A stretch of 64,000 nucleotides of DNA from Roseinatronobacter sp052379845. GTDB lineage: Bacteria; Pseudomonadota; Alphaproteobacteria; Rhodobacterales; Rhodobacteraceae. The stretch lies in the NCBI GenBank assembly GCA_052379845.1, contig JBQTCF010000014.1, one strand, 5' to 3'. Within the stretch, counting starts at the first letter, position 1. Each line of letters begins with the position of its first letter. The translations under genes were made by a program, and so were the position numbers. Positions 49,799 to 58,666 of the stretch are shown one piece after another. The notes beneath the pieces are model-generated. The model had not been told where the DNA came from. It saw only the letters and a program-made list of their open reading frames with translations, and did no database searches.

Positions 49799-51783
49799 TC
49801 TGCGGCCACCTGTCGGGCGATTGTGCCAAACACTTTTGCATCGCGGATTTCCAGCGTCGCTTTCAAAACGCCCTTGCGCCCGTCTTCATAGGTGACTTCG
49901 GTTTCGGTGTAGATGCTGCCCTTGCCCGCATAGAGGGCGTCGATCAGATCGGCGTATTTCTCCTCAACGATGCGGCGGCGCACTTTGCGCGTGCGGGTCA
50001 TTTCGCCGTCATCTGCGTCAAGTTCCTTGTGCAGCACCAGAAAGCGGTGAATCTGGCAACCCGACAGGAACCTGTCCTGTGCAACACTTTCGTTGACCTG
50101 TTCGACATGTCCCTGAATTGCGTCCAGCACGGACTTCAGCCCGGCCAGTTCCTGATAGCTGGAATAGGCAATATTGTTGCGTTCCGCCCAACTGCCCACA
50201 GCACTCAGGTCAATATTCACGAAGGCCACGCAGCGGTCGCGCCCGTTTCCGAAAACCACCGTTTCCAGAATGTTGGGAAAGAATTTCAGCTTGTTTTCCA
50301 CATATTTGGGCGCGAACATGCCGCCATCGGCCATTTTCCCCACATCCTTGGCGCGGTCGATGATGCGCAGATGGCCGGTGCCTTCCTCGAAGAACCCCGC
50401 ATCCCCCGTGGCCACCCACCCTTCTGCGTCTTTGGTCGAGGCCGTGCTTTCAGCGTTCTTGTAATAGCTTTCAAACGTGCCCGGGGAGCGGTAGAATACC
50501 TCGCCATTCTCGGCAATGCGCACCTCTACGCCCGGTGAGGGGACACCCACTGTGTCGGACCGCACTTGCCCGTCAGGCTGCTGGGTAATGAACACGCTGG
50601 CTTCGGTCTGGCCATAAAGCTGCTTCAGGTTGATGCCGAGCGCGCGGTAGAAATCAAAAATCTCCGGCCCGATAGCCTCGCCCGCGGTATAGGCCACCCG
50701 GATACGCCGCAGGCCAAGCGTGTCTTTCAACGGGCCATACACCAACAGAGTGCCCAGCGCGTATTTCAGCCGCTGCATTGCCCCCACAGGCTTGCGGTCC
50801 AGCAGCTTCGGGCCAGTGTCGCGTGCAAACTCCATGAAATGGTGGAACAACCGCCGCTTGATGGGCGATGCATCTTCCATGCGGATCATTACTGTGGTCA
50901 GCATGGTTTCAAAAATGCGCGGCGGGGCGAAATAATAGGTTGGTCCGATCTCGCGCAAATCCGTCATCATGGTTTGCGCGGATTCAGGGCAGTTGACGCA
51001 AAATCCCGTCCAATAGGCCTGCCCGATGGCAAAAATGAAATCCCCCACCCATGCCATGGGCAGATAGGCCAGAATTTCATCGCCGGGGCGCAGATTGTCG
51101 AATTCCGAACTGTTCTTCGAGGTGATGATGATGTTGCGATTGCTGAGCACCACGCCCTTGGGCTTGCCGGTGGTGCCCGATGTATACAGCATCACACAGG
51201 TGCTGTCCCAGCCCAGTGCCGCGATACGCGCGTTCAGTTCCGGTTCCAGCCGGGTTTGCGCCGCGCGCCCTTCGCGCATGACATCGTCCAGCCAGTTCAT
51301 ATGGCTGTGGTCGTATTTGCGCATGCCGCGCTTGTCCAGATACAGGATTTCATCGATGCAATGCACCGTTTCCTGAACTTCCAGCACCTTGTCGACCTGT
51401 TCCTGATCACCGCAAATGACAAAACGCGCGCCGCAATGGTCCAGCACATAGGCCATTTCTTCGGCAACCGCGTCCTGATACAGCGGCACGGGAATGGCCC
51501 CAACCGATTGCGCCGCGACCATGGACCAATACAGCGCCGGGCGGTTGCGGCCAATGATGGCAACATAATCGCCCTGTTTCATGCCCAGCGCCACAAACCC
51601 CAGCGCCATGGCGCGCACATGGTCATGGGTCTGCGCCCATGTCCATGATTGCCAGATGCCGAATTCCTTTTCGCGATAAGCTGTCTGGCGGCCGTATTGT
51701 GTTGCATTGCGTGCCAAAAGTGCAGGGATGGAACAAAGCCCGTCCAACGCTGCGTTGGGTGCTGCTGTAGTGGTCACAGACAT
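49795..51783 (-). CDS. Long-chain acyl-CoA synthetase-like AMP-binding protein
   Basis: 662-residue adenylate-forming ligase. The P-loop YTSGTTGKPKG is at 200-210, followed by GDEILAYLPMAWVGDFIF, GQTEASVFITQQPDG and the C-terminal RAKDVGKMADGGMFAPKYVENKLK. It resembles the ligases that precede this transporter type. Start: ATG at 51783 directly abuts AGGAGG, so a GTG two codons later (51777, 6 bases from that site) is a likely real start. First gene of a seven-gene leftward operon. Confidence 0.85.
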   Translation of the reverse strand: MSVTTTAAPNAALDGLCSIPALLARNATQYGRQTAYREKEFGIWQSWTWAQTHDHVRAMALGFVALGMKQGDYVAIIGRNRPALYWSMVAAQSVGAIPVPLYQDAVAEEMAYVLDHCGARFVICGDQEQVDKVLEVQETVHCIDEILYLDKRGMRKYDHSHMNWLDDVMREGRAAQTRLEPELNARIAALGWDSTCVMLYTSGTTGKPKGVVLSNRNIIITSKNSSEFDNLRPGDEILAYLPMAWVGDFIFAIGQAYWTGFCVNCPESAQTMMTDLREIGPTYYFAPPRIFETMLTTVMIRMEDASPIKRRLFHHFMEFARDTGPKLLDRKPVGAMQRLKYALGTLLVYGPLKDTLGLRRIRVAYTAGEAIGPEIFDFYRALGINLKQLYGQTEASVFITQQPDGQVRSDTVGVPSPGVEVRIAENGEVFYRSPGTFESYYKNAESTASTKDAEGWVATGDAGFFEEGTGHLRIIDRAKDVGKMADGGMFAPKYVENKLKFFPNILETVVFGNGRDRCVAFVNIDLSAVGSWAERNNIAYSSYQELAGLKSVLDAIQGHVEQVNESVAQDRFLSGCQIHRFLVLHKELDADDGEMTRTRKVRRRIVEEKYADLIDALYAGKGSIYTETEVTYEDGRKGVLKATLEIRDAKVFGTIARQVAAE

Positions 51784-51912
51784 CCTCCTCATTGTGTCGG
51801 TCACTGCAGGCAAGCCAGCCCTCCGCTGCTGCCTTGCTGCACATGCGCGCGCGCATCCCGAACGTGTGTGGTTATGTGGTCGTGCGATTCTTGCGGCAGT
51901 TTTACCCAAACC

Positions 51913-51925
51913 TTACGAATTGTAA
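51913..51925. promoter_or_regulatory. Inverted repeat in the ligase/kinase intergenic region
   Basis: TTAC-GAATT-GTAA dyad about 130 bases upstream of the ligase start and 91 bases before the kinase start, in a 232-base divergent promoter region. The OmpR-type regulator encoded just downstream of the kinase is the natural candidate to bind here. Inference only. Confidence 0.35.
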
Positions 51926-52015
51926 CGCGCGATGTTCTGGGCTTCCGAACGGCACAGCGACAGTCTAGGGTTCAGACAAGGACGGGCGTTTGACCGGAAC
52001 AGGGGGGGCGCAGGC

Positions 52016-53944
52016 GTGGCATTGACAGAAAACACCCGCATCAACCTGATGGCGGCGGGGTTGAACATGATCCAGCAGGCGCTGTCAATTTTTGACAGCA
52101 ACCTGCGGCTGTCGGTCAGCAACCAGCGCTATCAGGAAATGTTCGAACTGCCCGAACATCTGGTGCAGCCCGGCGTCGCGTTTGAAGATACAATCCGCTA
52201 TCTGGTGTCGCGCGGCGAATATGGCCCGGTTGACGACGACGAACAGGCGGTGCGCACCCGCGTGGAGGCTGCGCGCGCCTTTGTCCCCCATTACATGGAA
52301 CGCCTGCGCGCCAATGGCCGCTGGATCAGCGTCGAAGGTGCGCCGCTGCCACAGGGCGGCTGGGTGACTGTCTATACCGACATTACCGAAGTGAAGCTGC
52401 AAGAAGGGTTGCTGCGCGCGCGGTCAGAAGAATTGTCGGACGAGTTGCTGGCCCATGCCGAACGGCTGGCCGCCACCAACCGCGCGCTTGCCGCAAGCAA
52501 CGCGGCCCTTGAACAGGCCAAGCGCGAATTGACGGAAATGGAGGCCCGCACCCGACTGACCACCGAAATGATGCCCGCCCATATCGCGCATATGGATTGC
52601 GATCTGCGCTATACGTTTTCCAACCGGCGCCTGTCGTCCATCTTTCCGGGATTGCCGCGCAATGTTGTGGGCCACCCCGCTAAGGCAGTTCTGGGCAGCA
52701 TGTATCAAAAAATACTACCGCTTCTGGAACGGGCACTGGGCGGGGAAAACGCGGTGCATGAATTCACCCATGACGACAGCGGGCGGCGTATTCGGCTGGC
52801 GCTGACACCTGACCGCGTGGGCTGCGGGCCGATCAACGGTATTTACATCATGTCCATGGACGTGACCGAGGAAACACAGGCCCGCGCCGCCCTGGCCCAG
52901 ACGCGCAAGCGCGAACTGGCCGCGCAGCTGTCATCTGGCATGGTGCATGATTTCGGCAACCTGCTGACCATCATTCTGGGGCTGCAGGGGCAGTTGCTGC
53001 GCGCAGGCGCCCTGCCTGCGCAAGTGGCGCAACTGGCACAATCCACCATTGCAGCCGCACGCCGCGGCGGCGTGTTGCTGGACCGGCTTGCGTCCATTTC
53101 AGGCCACAGGGAATTGCAGCTGCGCCCGACAGATCTGTGCGCGCTGTTGCATGACCTGTCGCTGATGGCAGGCCCTGCCCTGCCCGACAACATGCACCTT
53201 GAGATGCAGGTTGCCCCTGACCTGCCGCATCTGATGCTGGATCAGGGGGTTTTGCAGGACAGTTTGCTGAACCTTATTCTGAATGCCCGCGATGCCATGG
53301 CGGGCATGGGCGGACAGGTCACGCTGACGGTCACCAGCGTGGCCAGCACATGGCTGGAACTGACCCTGACCGACACGGGCAAAGGGTTCAGCGACGAAGC
53401 GCTGCACAAGGCCCTTGATCCGTTCTTCACCACAAAAGGGGCGGACGGGTCGGGGTTGGGGCTTGCCATGGTCTATGACCAGATCACCCTGTCGGGGGGC
53501 ACTGTGCGGCTGGCAAACCGCCCCGGCGGGGGGGCGCAGGTCACATTACGCCTGCCGTTCAAACCCGTGCCGCGCGGCCGCGCGCGCACCAGCGCCGGGC
53601 TTGTGTTGCTGGTGGAAGACACCCAAAGCATTCGTGAATCCGTGCGCGAAATGCTGTGTGACATGGGCCATAGCGTGATTGAAGCAACCACTGCGGATGA
53701 AGCGCTGGCGCTGGCTGATCTGCCGGATCTGGACATGATGCTGTCTGACATCAACCTGCCCGGCACATTGTCGGGTCTGGACCTTGCGCGCGCCCTGCGC
53801 GCACGCGGGCGCATGCGGCTGTGCCTGATGACAGCGCTGCCCGCCCATGACCATTTGCACCGCGAAGCGGCGGCGGAATTTCATGTCCTGACAAAACCGT
53901 TCCGCCCCCAAGACCTGCGCTTCACACTGGAAGGGATTTCATGA
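52016..53944 (+). CDS. Hybrid sensor histidine kinase with PAS domains and receiver
   Basis: About 642 residues. PAS-like N-terminal regions (MIQQALSIFDSNLRLSVSN; later MPAHIAHMDCDLRYTFSNRR) joined by a coiled coil. The HisKA-type phosphoacceptor is His311 in MVHDFGNLLTIIL, with the ATP-binding domain NLILNARDAMAG, DTGKGFSDEAL and GSGLGLAMVYDQ. A C-terminal receiver has Asp578 (MLSDINLPG) and Lys in LTKPFRP. No membrane helix, so a cytoplasmic sensor. GTG start at 52016 is chosen; the ATG at 51932 would add 28 poorly conserved residues. Coupled to the next gene by ATGA. Confidence 0.85.
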   Translation: MALTENTRINLMAAGLNMIQQALSIFDSNLRLSVSNQRYQEMFELPEHLVQPGVAFEDTIRYLVSRGEYGPVDDDEQAVRTRVEAARAFVPHYMERLRANGRWISVEGAPLPQGGWVTVYTDITEVKLQEGLLRARSEELSDELLAHAERLAATNRALAASNAALEQAKRELTEMEARTRLTTEMMPAHIAHMDCDLRYTFSNRRLSSIFPGLPRNVVGHPAKAVLGSMYQKILPLLERALGGENAVHEFTHDDSGRRIRLALTPDRVGCGPINGIYIMSMDVTEETQARAALAQTRKRELAAQLSSGMVHDFGNLLTIILGLQGQLLRAGALPAQVAQLAQSTIAAARRGGVLLDRLASISGHRELQLRPTDLCALLHDLSLMAGPALPDNMHLEMQVAPDLPHLMLDQGVLQDSLLNLILNARDAMAGMGGQVTLTVTSVASTWLELTLTDTGKGFSDEALHKALDPFFTTKGADGSGLGLAMVYDQITLSGGTVRLANRPGGGAQVTLRLPFKPVPRGRARTSAGLVLLVEDTQSIRESVREMLCDMGHSVIEATTADEALALADLPDLDMMLSDINLPGTLSGLDLARALRARGRMRLCLMTALPAHDHLHREAAAEFHVLTKPFRPQDLRFTLEGIS

Positions 53945-54645
53945 CCGCCGCCCATATTGCCATTCTGGATGATGAACCCGAAATCCGGCAAATTCTGTCG
54001 CAGACCTTGCAGGATGCGGGGTTTGCGACCTCCTGTTATGCGCGCGCGACCGAATTTGAAGCGGCGCTGCGCAAGATCACCCCGGATGTGTGTCTGGTGG
54101 ATCTGGGCCTGCCAGACCGCGACGGGCTGGCACTGGTGCACCGGCTTGCGCTGGAATCGGGGGCGACGATCATCATCATATCGGGGCGCGCACAGGTGCA
54201 GGACCGCGTTACCGGGCTGGAACTGGGGGCGGATGACTACATCATCAAACCCTTTGACCCCGCCGAAGTTGTGGCGCGTATCCGCGCGCGTTTGCGCAAA
54301 CCTGCGGGTCCGGGGGCCAGCAGTCCGAAAACCGCGCATTTCAACGGGTGGGTTGCGCAGTTTGACCGCTATGTGCTGATTGATGAACAGGGTCAGGAAA
54401 CCCCGTTCAGCCATGCCGAGGGGGAAGTGTTGCGCCTGTTTCTGGAAAGCCCCAAACGCCTGATTTCACGCGCCCAGATGCTGGACACTCTGGGCGGGGG
54501 CGCTGGTGAAAGCTTTGACCGCGCCATGGATGTGCGCATTTCACGGCTGCGCACCAAACTGTGCGAAGACCCGCGCAACCCGCGCCTTATCAAAACCATC
54601 TACGGGGCAGGCTACATCTTTCTTGGCGATGTCAGCTGGGGATGA
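53941..54645 (+). CDS. OmpR/PhoB-family response regulator
   Basis: 234-residue regulator. Receiver domain with Asp54 (CLVDLGLPDRDG), the acidic pocket LDDEPE and Lys in IIKPFDP. The winged-helix domain carries the OmpR features FSHAEGEVLRLFLESPKRLISRAQML and VDVRISRLRTKLCEDP-like spacing. It is coupled to the hybrid kinase, forming a two-component system next to the ligase/transporter operon it probably controls. Target inference rests on divergence only. Confidence 0.88.
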   Translation: MTAAHIAILDDEPEIRQILSQTLQDAGFATSCYARATEFEAALRKITPDVCLVDLGLPDRDGLALVHRLALESGATIIIISGRAQVQDRVTGLELGADDYIIKPFDPAEVVARIRARLRKPAGPGASSPKTAHFNGWVAQFDRYVLIDEQGQETPFSHAEGEVLRLFLESPKRLISRAQMLDTLGGGAGESFDRAMDVRISRLRTKLCEDPRNPRLIKTIYGAGYIFLGDVSWG

Positions 54646-54743
54646 AACACCGGGGCGGCGCTGGCACAGGTTGCTTTGTGTTTACAGCGCAGCCTGCATC
54701 GTTCAAGATATGGCAGATCTGACTTCAGCACAAAGGGGGGACG

Positions 54744-55205
54744 ATGCGCAAATTTCTTGTCATTCTGGATGACAGCCGCGAATGCCTGAACGCCATCCGC
54801 TTTGCCGCGCTGCGCGCCGCCAAAACCGGCGCCGAGGTGCAGATACTGTCCATCATCAGCCCTGAAGAATTTCAGGGCTGGATCGGTGTTGCCGATGTCA
54901 TGCGCGCCGAAACCCGAGAGCGGATCGAGGCGCATTTCGAAGTGTTCGCCAAATGGATGCGCGACCGGCAAGGGTTGCACCCCGAACTTGTCATCCGCGA
55001 AGGCGACGCTGTGGAAGAAGTGCTGGCCCAGATACATGATGACCCCGATATCGGGTTTCTGGTTCTGGGGGCGGGAACCGAAGGCAACAGCCCCGGTCCC
55101 ATCGTCACGCAGCTGGTGCGCAATTCCGGCACGCTGCCAGTGCCCATCACAATTGTCCCCGGCGAACTTGACCGCGACAAGCTGGAAGCCATCGCCACGG
55201 GATAG
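54744..55205 (+). CDS. Universal stress protein, UspA family
   Basis: 153-residue single-domain USP. The N-terminal KFLVILDDSRECLNAIRFAA and the C-terminal nucleotide-binding pattern VLGAGTEGNSPGPIVTQLV (G-x2-G-x8-like) are the family's ATP-binding elements. It stands between the response regulator and the FAH gene, apart from both by about 90 bases. Stress role is known for the family; ligand not testable from sequence. Confidence 0.88.
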   Translation: MRKFLVILDDSRECLNAIRFAALRAAKTGAEVQILSIISPEEFQGWIGVADVMRAETRERIEAHFEVFAKWMRDRQGLHPELVIREGDAVEEVLAQIHDDPDIGFLVLGAGTEGNSPGPIVTQLVRNSGTLPVPITIVPGELDRDKLEAIATG

Positions 55206-55295
55206 CGCATGTCCCGTTCATGCCCCCCCTTTGCACATGTGACCAAATGCGGCTAGGTCTGATGCCAGATCGCACAAAACACAGGGAATGCCACC

Positions 55296-56141
55296 ATGAA
55301 ATTACTGCGCTTCGGCCCGAAAGGGCAGGAAAAACCGGGATGTCTGGATGAACAGGGCAATCTGCGGGACCTGTCAGGGGTGACCGATGATTTCGGCGGC
55401 GACACTGTGGCGCTGGACGCGCTGGCCAGACTGGCACAAATTGACCCCCGGACCCTGCCGCTTGTGGACCAGGGCACCCGCCTTGGCGCGCCACTTGCGC
55501 ATGTGCCCAATTTCTATTGCATCGGGTTGAACTATGCCGCGCATGCCGCTGAAACCGGCGCGGAAAAACCCAAGGAACCGCTGGTGTTTTCCAAAGCCAC
55601 ATCCTCGCTTGCTGGTCCGCACGATCCCATCATCATTCCCAAAGGGGCCACGCGGACCGATTGGGAAGTGGAGCTGGGCATCGTAATCGGGAAACGGGCG
55701 CTGTATGTCGATGAAGCCGACGCATTAGGCTATGTTGCAGGCTATTGCGCGGTCAATGACGTGTCCGAGCGCGATTTTCAGAAAAATCGTGGCGGGCAAT
55801 GGATCAAGGGAAAATCCGCGCCCGGTTTTGGCAAGATCGGCCCGTGGATTGTGACAGCGGATCAGGTGCCCGACCCACAGGGGTTGCGATTGCAGCTGTC
55901 AGTCAACGGGCAAACACGACAGGATTCGACCACCGCAGATATGATTTTCACGGTCGCGCAGATCATTTCCTATATGTCCCATTTCATGGAACTGGTGCCG
56001 GGTGACGTGATCGCTACGGGCACCCCGTCGGGCGTGGCGGCGGGCATGTCGCCCCCGCAATTCCTGCAACCGGGCGATGTTGTGTCGCTAAGTGTCGAGG
56101 GGCTTGGAACCCAAAACGCCCATGTCATAGCTGCCAGCTGA
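55296..56141 (+). CDS. Fumarylacetoacetate hydrolase (FAH) family protein
   Basis: 281-residue FAH-domain protein. The N-terminal MKLLRFGPKGQEKPGCLDEQG and the catalytic region FYCIGLNYAAHAAETG, TDWEVELGIVIGK, VNDVSERDFQ match 2-hydroxyhepta-diene isomerase/acylpyruvate hydrolase-like members. Metal-binding Glu/Asp residues lie in WEVELG and VNDVS. Activity on acylpyruvates or 2-keto-3-deoxy acids is possible. A hairpin lies right after the stop. Confidence 0.9.
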   Translation: MKLLRFGPKGQEKPGCLDEQGNLRDLSGVTDDFGGDTVALDALARLAQIDPRTLPLVDQGTRLGAPLAHVPNFYCIGLNYAAHAAETGAEKPKEPLVFSKATSSLAGPHDPIIIPKGATRTDWEVELGIVIGKRALYVDEADALGYVAGYCAVNDVSERDFQKNRGGQWIKGKSAPGFGKIGPWIVTADQVPDPQGLRLQLSVNGQTRQDSTTADMIFTVAQIISYMSHFMELVPGDVIATGTPSGVAAGMSPPQFLQPGDVVSLSVEGLGTQNAHVIAAS

Positions 56142-56150
56142 ACGGCGCGC

Positions 56151-56182
56151 TGTGTCGCGGGAATTTTCATCCCCGCGACACA
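56151..56182 (+). terminator. Hairpin after the FAH gene
   Basis: Perfect 11-base-pair stem TGTGTCGCGGG/CCCGCGACACA with a 10-base T-rich loop, 10 bases past the stop. No U-tract follows, so a Rho-assisted terminator or stabiliser is possible. Confidence 0.65.
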
Positions 56183-56223
56183 TGTTGACAGCATCACGCA
56201 GCGGCCGCGCCCAAGGTTCCTGG

Positions 56224-56321
56224 AGCGTGTCGCGTTCATTCGCATTCACGCGACCCACTCTTACTTTATGGTGTCGCATGTCTTTTTGCGCAAAACCGGT
56301 CCCCACTTTTGCGCGACATGC
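56224..56321 (+). repeat. Intergenic two-hairpin repeat element, copy C
   Basis: Most regular copy. Hairpin I: GTCGCGT (56229-56235) with ACGCGAC (56248-56254). Hairpin II: outer GCATGTC/GACATGC (56276-56282, 56315-56321) and inner GCGCAAAA/TTTTGCGC (56288-56295, 56307-56314), with a five-T bulge on the left. It lies between the FAH gene and the convergent DUF465 gene, in the FAH orientation. Confidence 0.9.
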
Positions 56322-56347
56322 TCTACAGGGGGCGTGCGTTATGGCCG

Positions 56348-56593
56348 TTATGTGACCGCATCTTTGAGCAGGCGCGCAATTTCGTCTTTCAGGGCCAGAC
56401 GCTTGCGCCGCAATTCCACCTCATGATCCTCTGAGACAGGTTCCACCAATGTCTCTGCGCGATGAATGGCGCGGTTTATCTCATGATACTGCTCCGAAAG
56501 CTTCAGGAAATGCGCATCTTCCAGCTTCAGGCGGTGAATCAAATCTACGGAACCGGGAAATTCTTCGGCCAGTTCATGGGGGGTGTGCGACAT
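56348..56593 (-). CDS. DUF465 (YdcH) family protein
   Basis: 81-residue helical protein: MSHTPHELAEEFPGSVDLIHRLKLEDAHFLKLSEQYHEIN then two further amphipathic helices (ELRRKRLALKDEIARLL). This is the YdcH/DUF465 fold, common in alphaproteobacteria and without a settled function. Coiled-coil pairing is likely. It stands alone, 83 bases from the ChaC gene on the same strand. Confidence 0.85.
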   Translation of the reverse strand: MSHTPHELAEEFPGSVDLIHRLKLEDAHFLKLSEQYHEINRAIHRAETLVEPVSEDHEVELRRKRLALKDEIARLLKDAVT

Positions 56594-56676
56594 GTACGAC
56601 TCCTGTTTTTTTATCGTCCAGTCAACAATAATTCAAACAGCGATCGAAAACATTGATCTGTCGCAAATGAATTGAG

Positions 56677-57219
56677 CTAACCTGCCATTATTTCGCGCAC
56701 ACGTTGTGCCAGCCAGTCCAGTTGTGCATCGCGCAATCCCAATTCGCCCAAGTGGGCGGCAGTATTGATCAAATATTCGCTGTTCGGCCCGCGCCCGCCC
56801 CCTGCGCGCGCAATGATGCGCGCCTGTTCTTCCAGTTCCAGCCCGCCACAATACTGTTCGTGGTCGCGGTCAATAACATATGTCACAGCGTCCAGTTGCC
56901 GCCCGTCGCGCAAAGACAGCGTTTCGCGGCGTTCAAGATAGGCGGCTGAAACCAGTTCGCGCGCGCGCAGGTATTCCAGCGTTTCCTCGGCAATACGCGC
57001 GGGAATTTCAAAGGCGATCCCCTCGCAATGGCCCGCCCCCCTGTCCAGCGCCAGAACCAACCCCGGTTGTGCAATGGTGCCGCGATGATGGATCGAGCGC
57101 ATGCAAAACGACCGCGTATACCCGTCCAGCCGCGCAATATGCCGACTGGACCACGCAAAGCCCGGATCCCATATCAGCGACCCATACCCGAATACCCAAA
57201 GTGAACTATGCCGCCGCAT
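56677..57219 (-). CDS. chaC: Glutathione-specific gamma-glutamylcyclotransferase, ChaC-like
   Basis: 180-residue ChaC protein releasing 5-oxoproline from glutathione. Family opening VFGYGSLIWDPGF (substrate-binding YGSLI) and LDGYTRSFCMRSIHHRGT, then VLALDRGAGHCEGIAF. Start at 57219 with AGGA nine bases upstream; a longer frame overlaps the divergent DUF2125 promoter. Cytoplasmic glutathione turnover is its established role. Confidence 0.9.
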   Translation of the reverse strand: MRRHSSLWVFGYGSLIWDPGFAWSSRHIARLDGYTRSFCMRSIHHRGTIAQPGLVLALDRGAGHCEGIAFEIPARIAEETLEYLRARELVSAAYLERRETLSLRDGRQLDAVTYVIDRDHEQYCGGLELEEQARIIARAGGGRGPNSEYLINTAAHLGELGLRDAQLDWLAQRVREIMAG

Positions 57220-57285
57220 GTGACTGGTCCTTTTCCATGGGCACGGTGTAAACATGTTTTGTGCGATATTGAAAAGGGGCAAGTG

Positions 57286-58242
57286 ATGCGCGTTTTATTG
57301 GCAACTGTGGTGTTGGCGGCGCTGGGGTATGGCGCATACTGGCATATTGCGGCGCGCAGTCTGGATGCACAGATCACCGCGACACTGGCACATGGTCAGG
57401 CCATAAATGTTGCCGATTACACATTGGGCGGGTTCCCCCACAGGTTTGATGTGACGCTGAACGCCCCCCGCCTGCACCTGCCCAACACCACAGTGACATG
57501 GCAGGGCGATGTTTTGAACATTCACGCCCTCAGCTACCAGCCCCATCATGTGATTGCCGTGTTTCCCGCGCAACAGAATGTCACCTTGTTGCGCAAGGAC
57601 TGGGTTGTGCGCAGCCCTGATGCACGCGCCAGCCTTGTTGCAGCCCCCATGCGCGGCGGGGCGCTGGACCGCGCCAATCTGGTGTTTGACGCGCCCGAAT
57701 TTACGCAGGACATGCAAGTGCACAGGGCCGATTCCCTGCGCGCCGGCCTGACCCATATCAGCGATGCGCAATATCAGCTGGCGCTGGACCTGCCGGGCCT
57801 GCGCCCCGATCCGGCAGTGCGCGCGGCGCTGGGGGACACCGACACGCTACCGCCGCTTCTGGCGCGCAGTCGTATCATGGCAACACTGGAATTTGACGCC
57901 CCCTTGCAGGTGAACAGACCGCTTCCGGCGGTGCAGGACATCAACGTGACCGACGCGGAAATCATCTGGGGGGAAATTGGCCTTCAGGTGACGGGGCGCT
58001 TGCAGCCTGACCTTGATGGCACATTATCGGGGCAGTTGGACCTGCATATCACCAACTGGGATCAGGGGCTTGCGTTGCTGGTTGCAGGCGGCCTCATTGA
58101 CAGCGACGCCGTGCAAATGGCCCATATGATGTTGACCGCGATGAGTGATCGGGAAACAGGCCAGCTTCAGGTGCCAGTGCAGGTGCGCCAGTCCGTCATG
58201 TCACTTGGACCGCTTGTTCTGGGCCAGCTGCCGCGCCTTTGA
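57286..58242 (+). CDS. DUF2125 family exported protein
   Basis: 318 residues with an N-terminal membrane anchor or signal (MRVLLATVVLAALGYGAYWHIA) and a beta-rich body beginning VADYTLGGFPHRFDVTLNAPRL, the DUF2125 signature. Other recognisable blocks are VTWQGDVLNIHALSYQP and LPPLLARSRIMATLEF. Periplasmic, function unknown. Divergent from chaC, and its last 42 bases overlap the convergent VanZ gene. Confidence 0.82.
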   Translation: MRVLLATVVLAALGYGAYWHIAARSLDAQITATLAHGQAINVADYTLGGFPHRFDVTLNAPRLHLPNTTVTWQGDVLNIHALSYQPHHVIAVFPAQQNVTLLRKDWVVRSPDARASLVAAPMRGGALDRANLVFDAPEFTQDMQVHRADSLRAGLTHISDAQYQLALDLPGLRPDPAVRAALGDTDTLPPLLARSRIMATLEFDAPLQVNRPLPAVQDINVTDAEIIWGEIGLQVTGRLQPDLDGTLSGQLDLHITNWDQGLALLVAGGLIDSDAVQMAHMMLTAMSDRETGQLQVPVQVRQSVMSLGPLVLGQLPRL

Positions 58243-58605
58243 GTGTTTGCGATAGCGAAACCAGATTGCGCAAGGCAGGGCCGCCACCACGCCCAGACTG
58301 TTGGCAATAAAATCCGCTACTTCAGCCGAACGCCCGAAATGCGGCTGGATCAGTTCGACCGCCCCGCCATAGGCCACAAGCCCCACCAGTATAACGGGCC
58401 AGAATCGCATACGCGCCACATAGGCGGGACAGGCCACCGCGAAAAACACCCCGAAATGCACCAGCTTGTCCACATGTTCGGGAAAGCGCCCTTCGTTTTC
58501 GGGCACGGGCATCAACAAAACCACAGTCACGACAAGCAGCAACAAACCCGAGATGACCAGCGCGATACGGCGCTGGCGCGCTGAAATAACAGGTGGTTTG
58601 AACAT
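58201..58605 (-). CDS. VanZ-like family membrane protein
   Basis: 134-residue protein with four helices, containing DKLVHFGVFFAVACPAYV and GAVELIQPHFGRSAEVADFIANSLGV, the conserved VanZ-like core (H-F...E-x-x-Q...D-x-x-A-N). VanZ itself gives low teicoplanin resistance, but most homologues are of unknown function. Start at 58605 (MFKPPV); longer frame upstream is inside the rpoH gene region and not used. Confidence 0.78.
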   Translation of the reverse strand: MFKPPVISARQRRIALVISGLLLLVVTVVLLMPVPENEGRFPEHVDKLVHFGVFFAVACPAYVARMRFWPVILVGLVAYGGAVELIQPHFGRSAEVADFIANSLGVVAALPCAIWFRYRKHSKARQLAQNKRSK

Positions 58606-58666
58606 GTGTTGCGGCGTCCCGGTCCGTGGCAAATGCTGCCGTCCGTGACAGAAACGCCCCGCAGGA

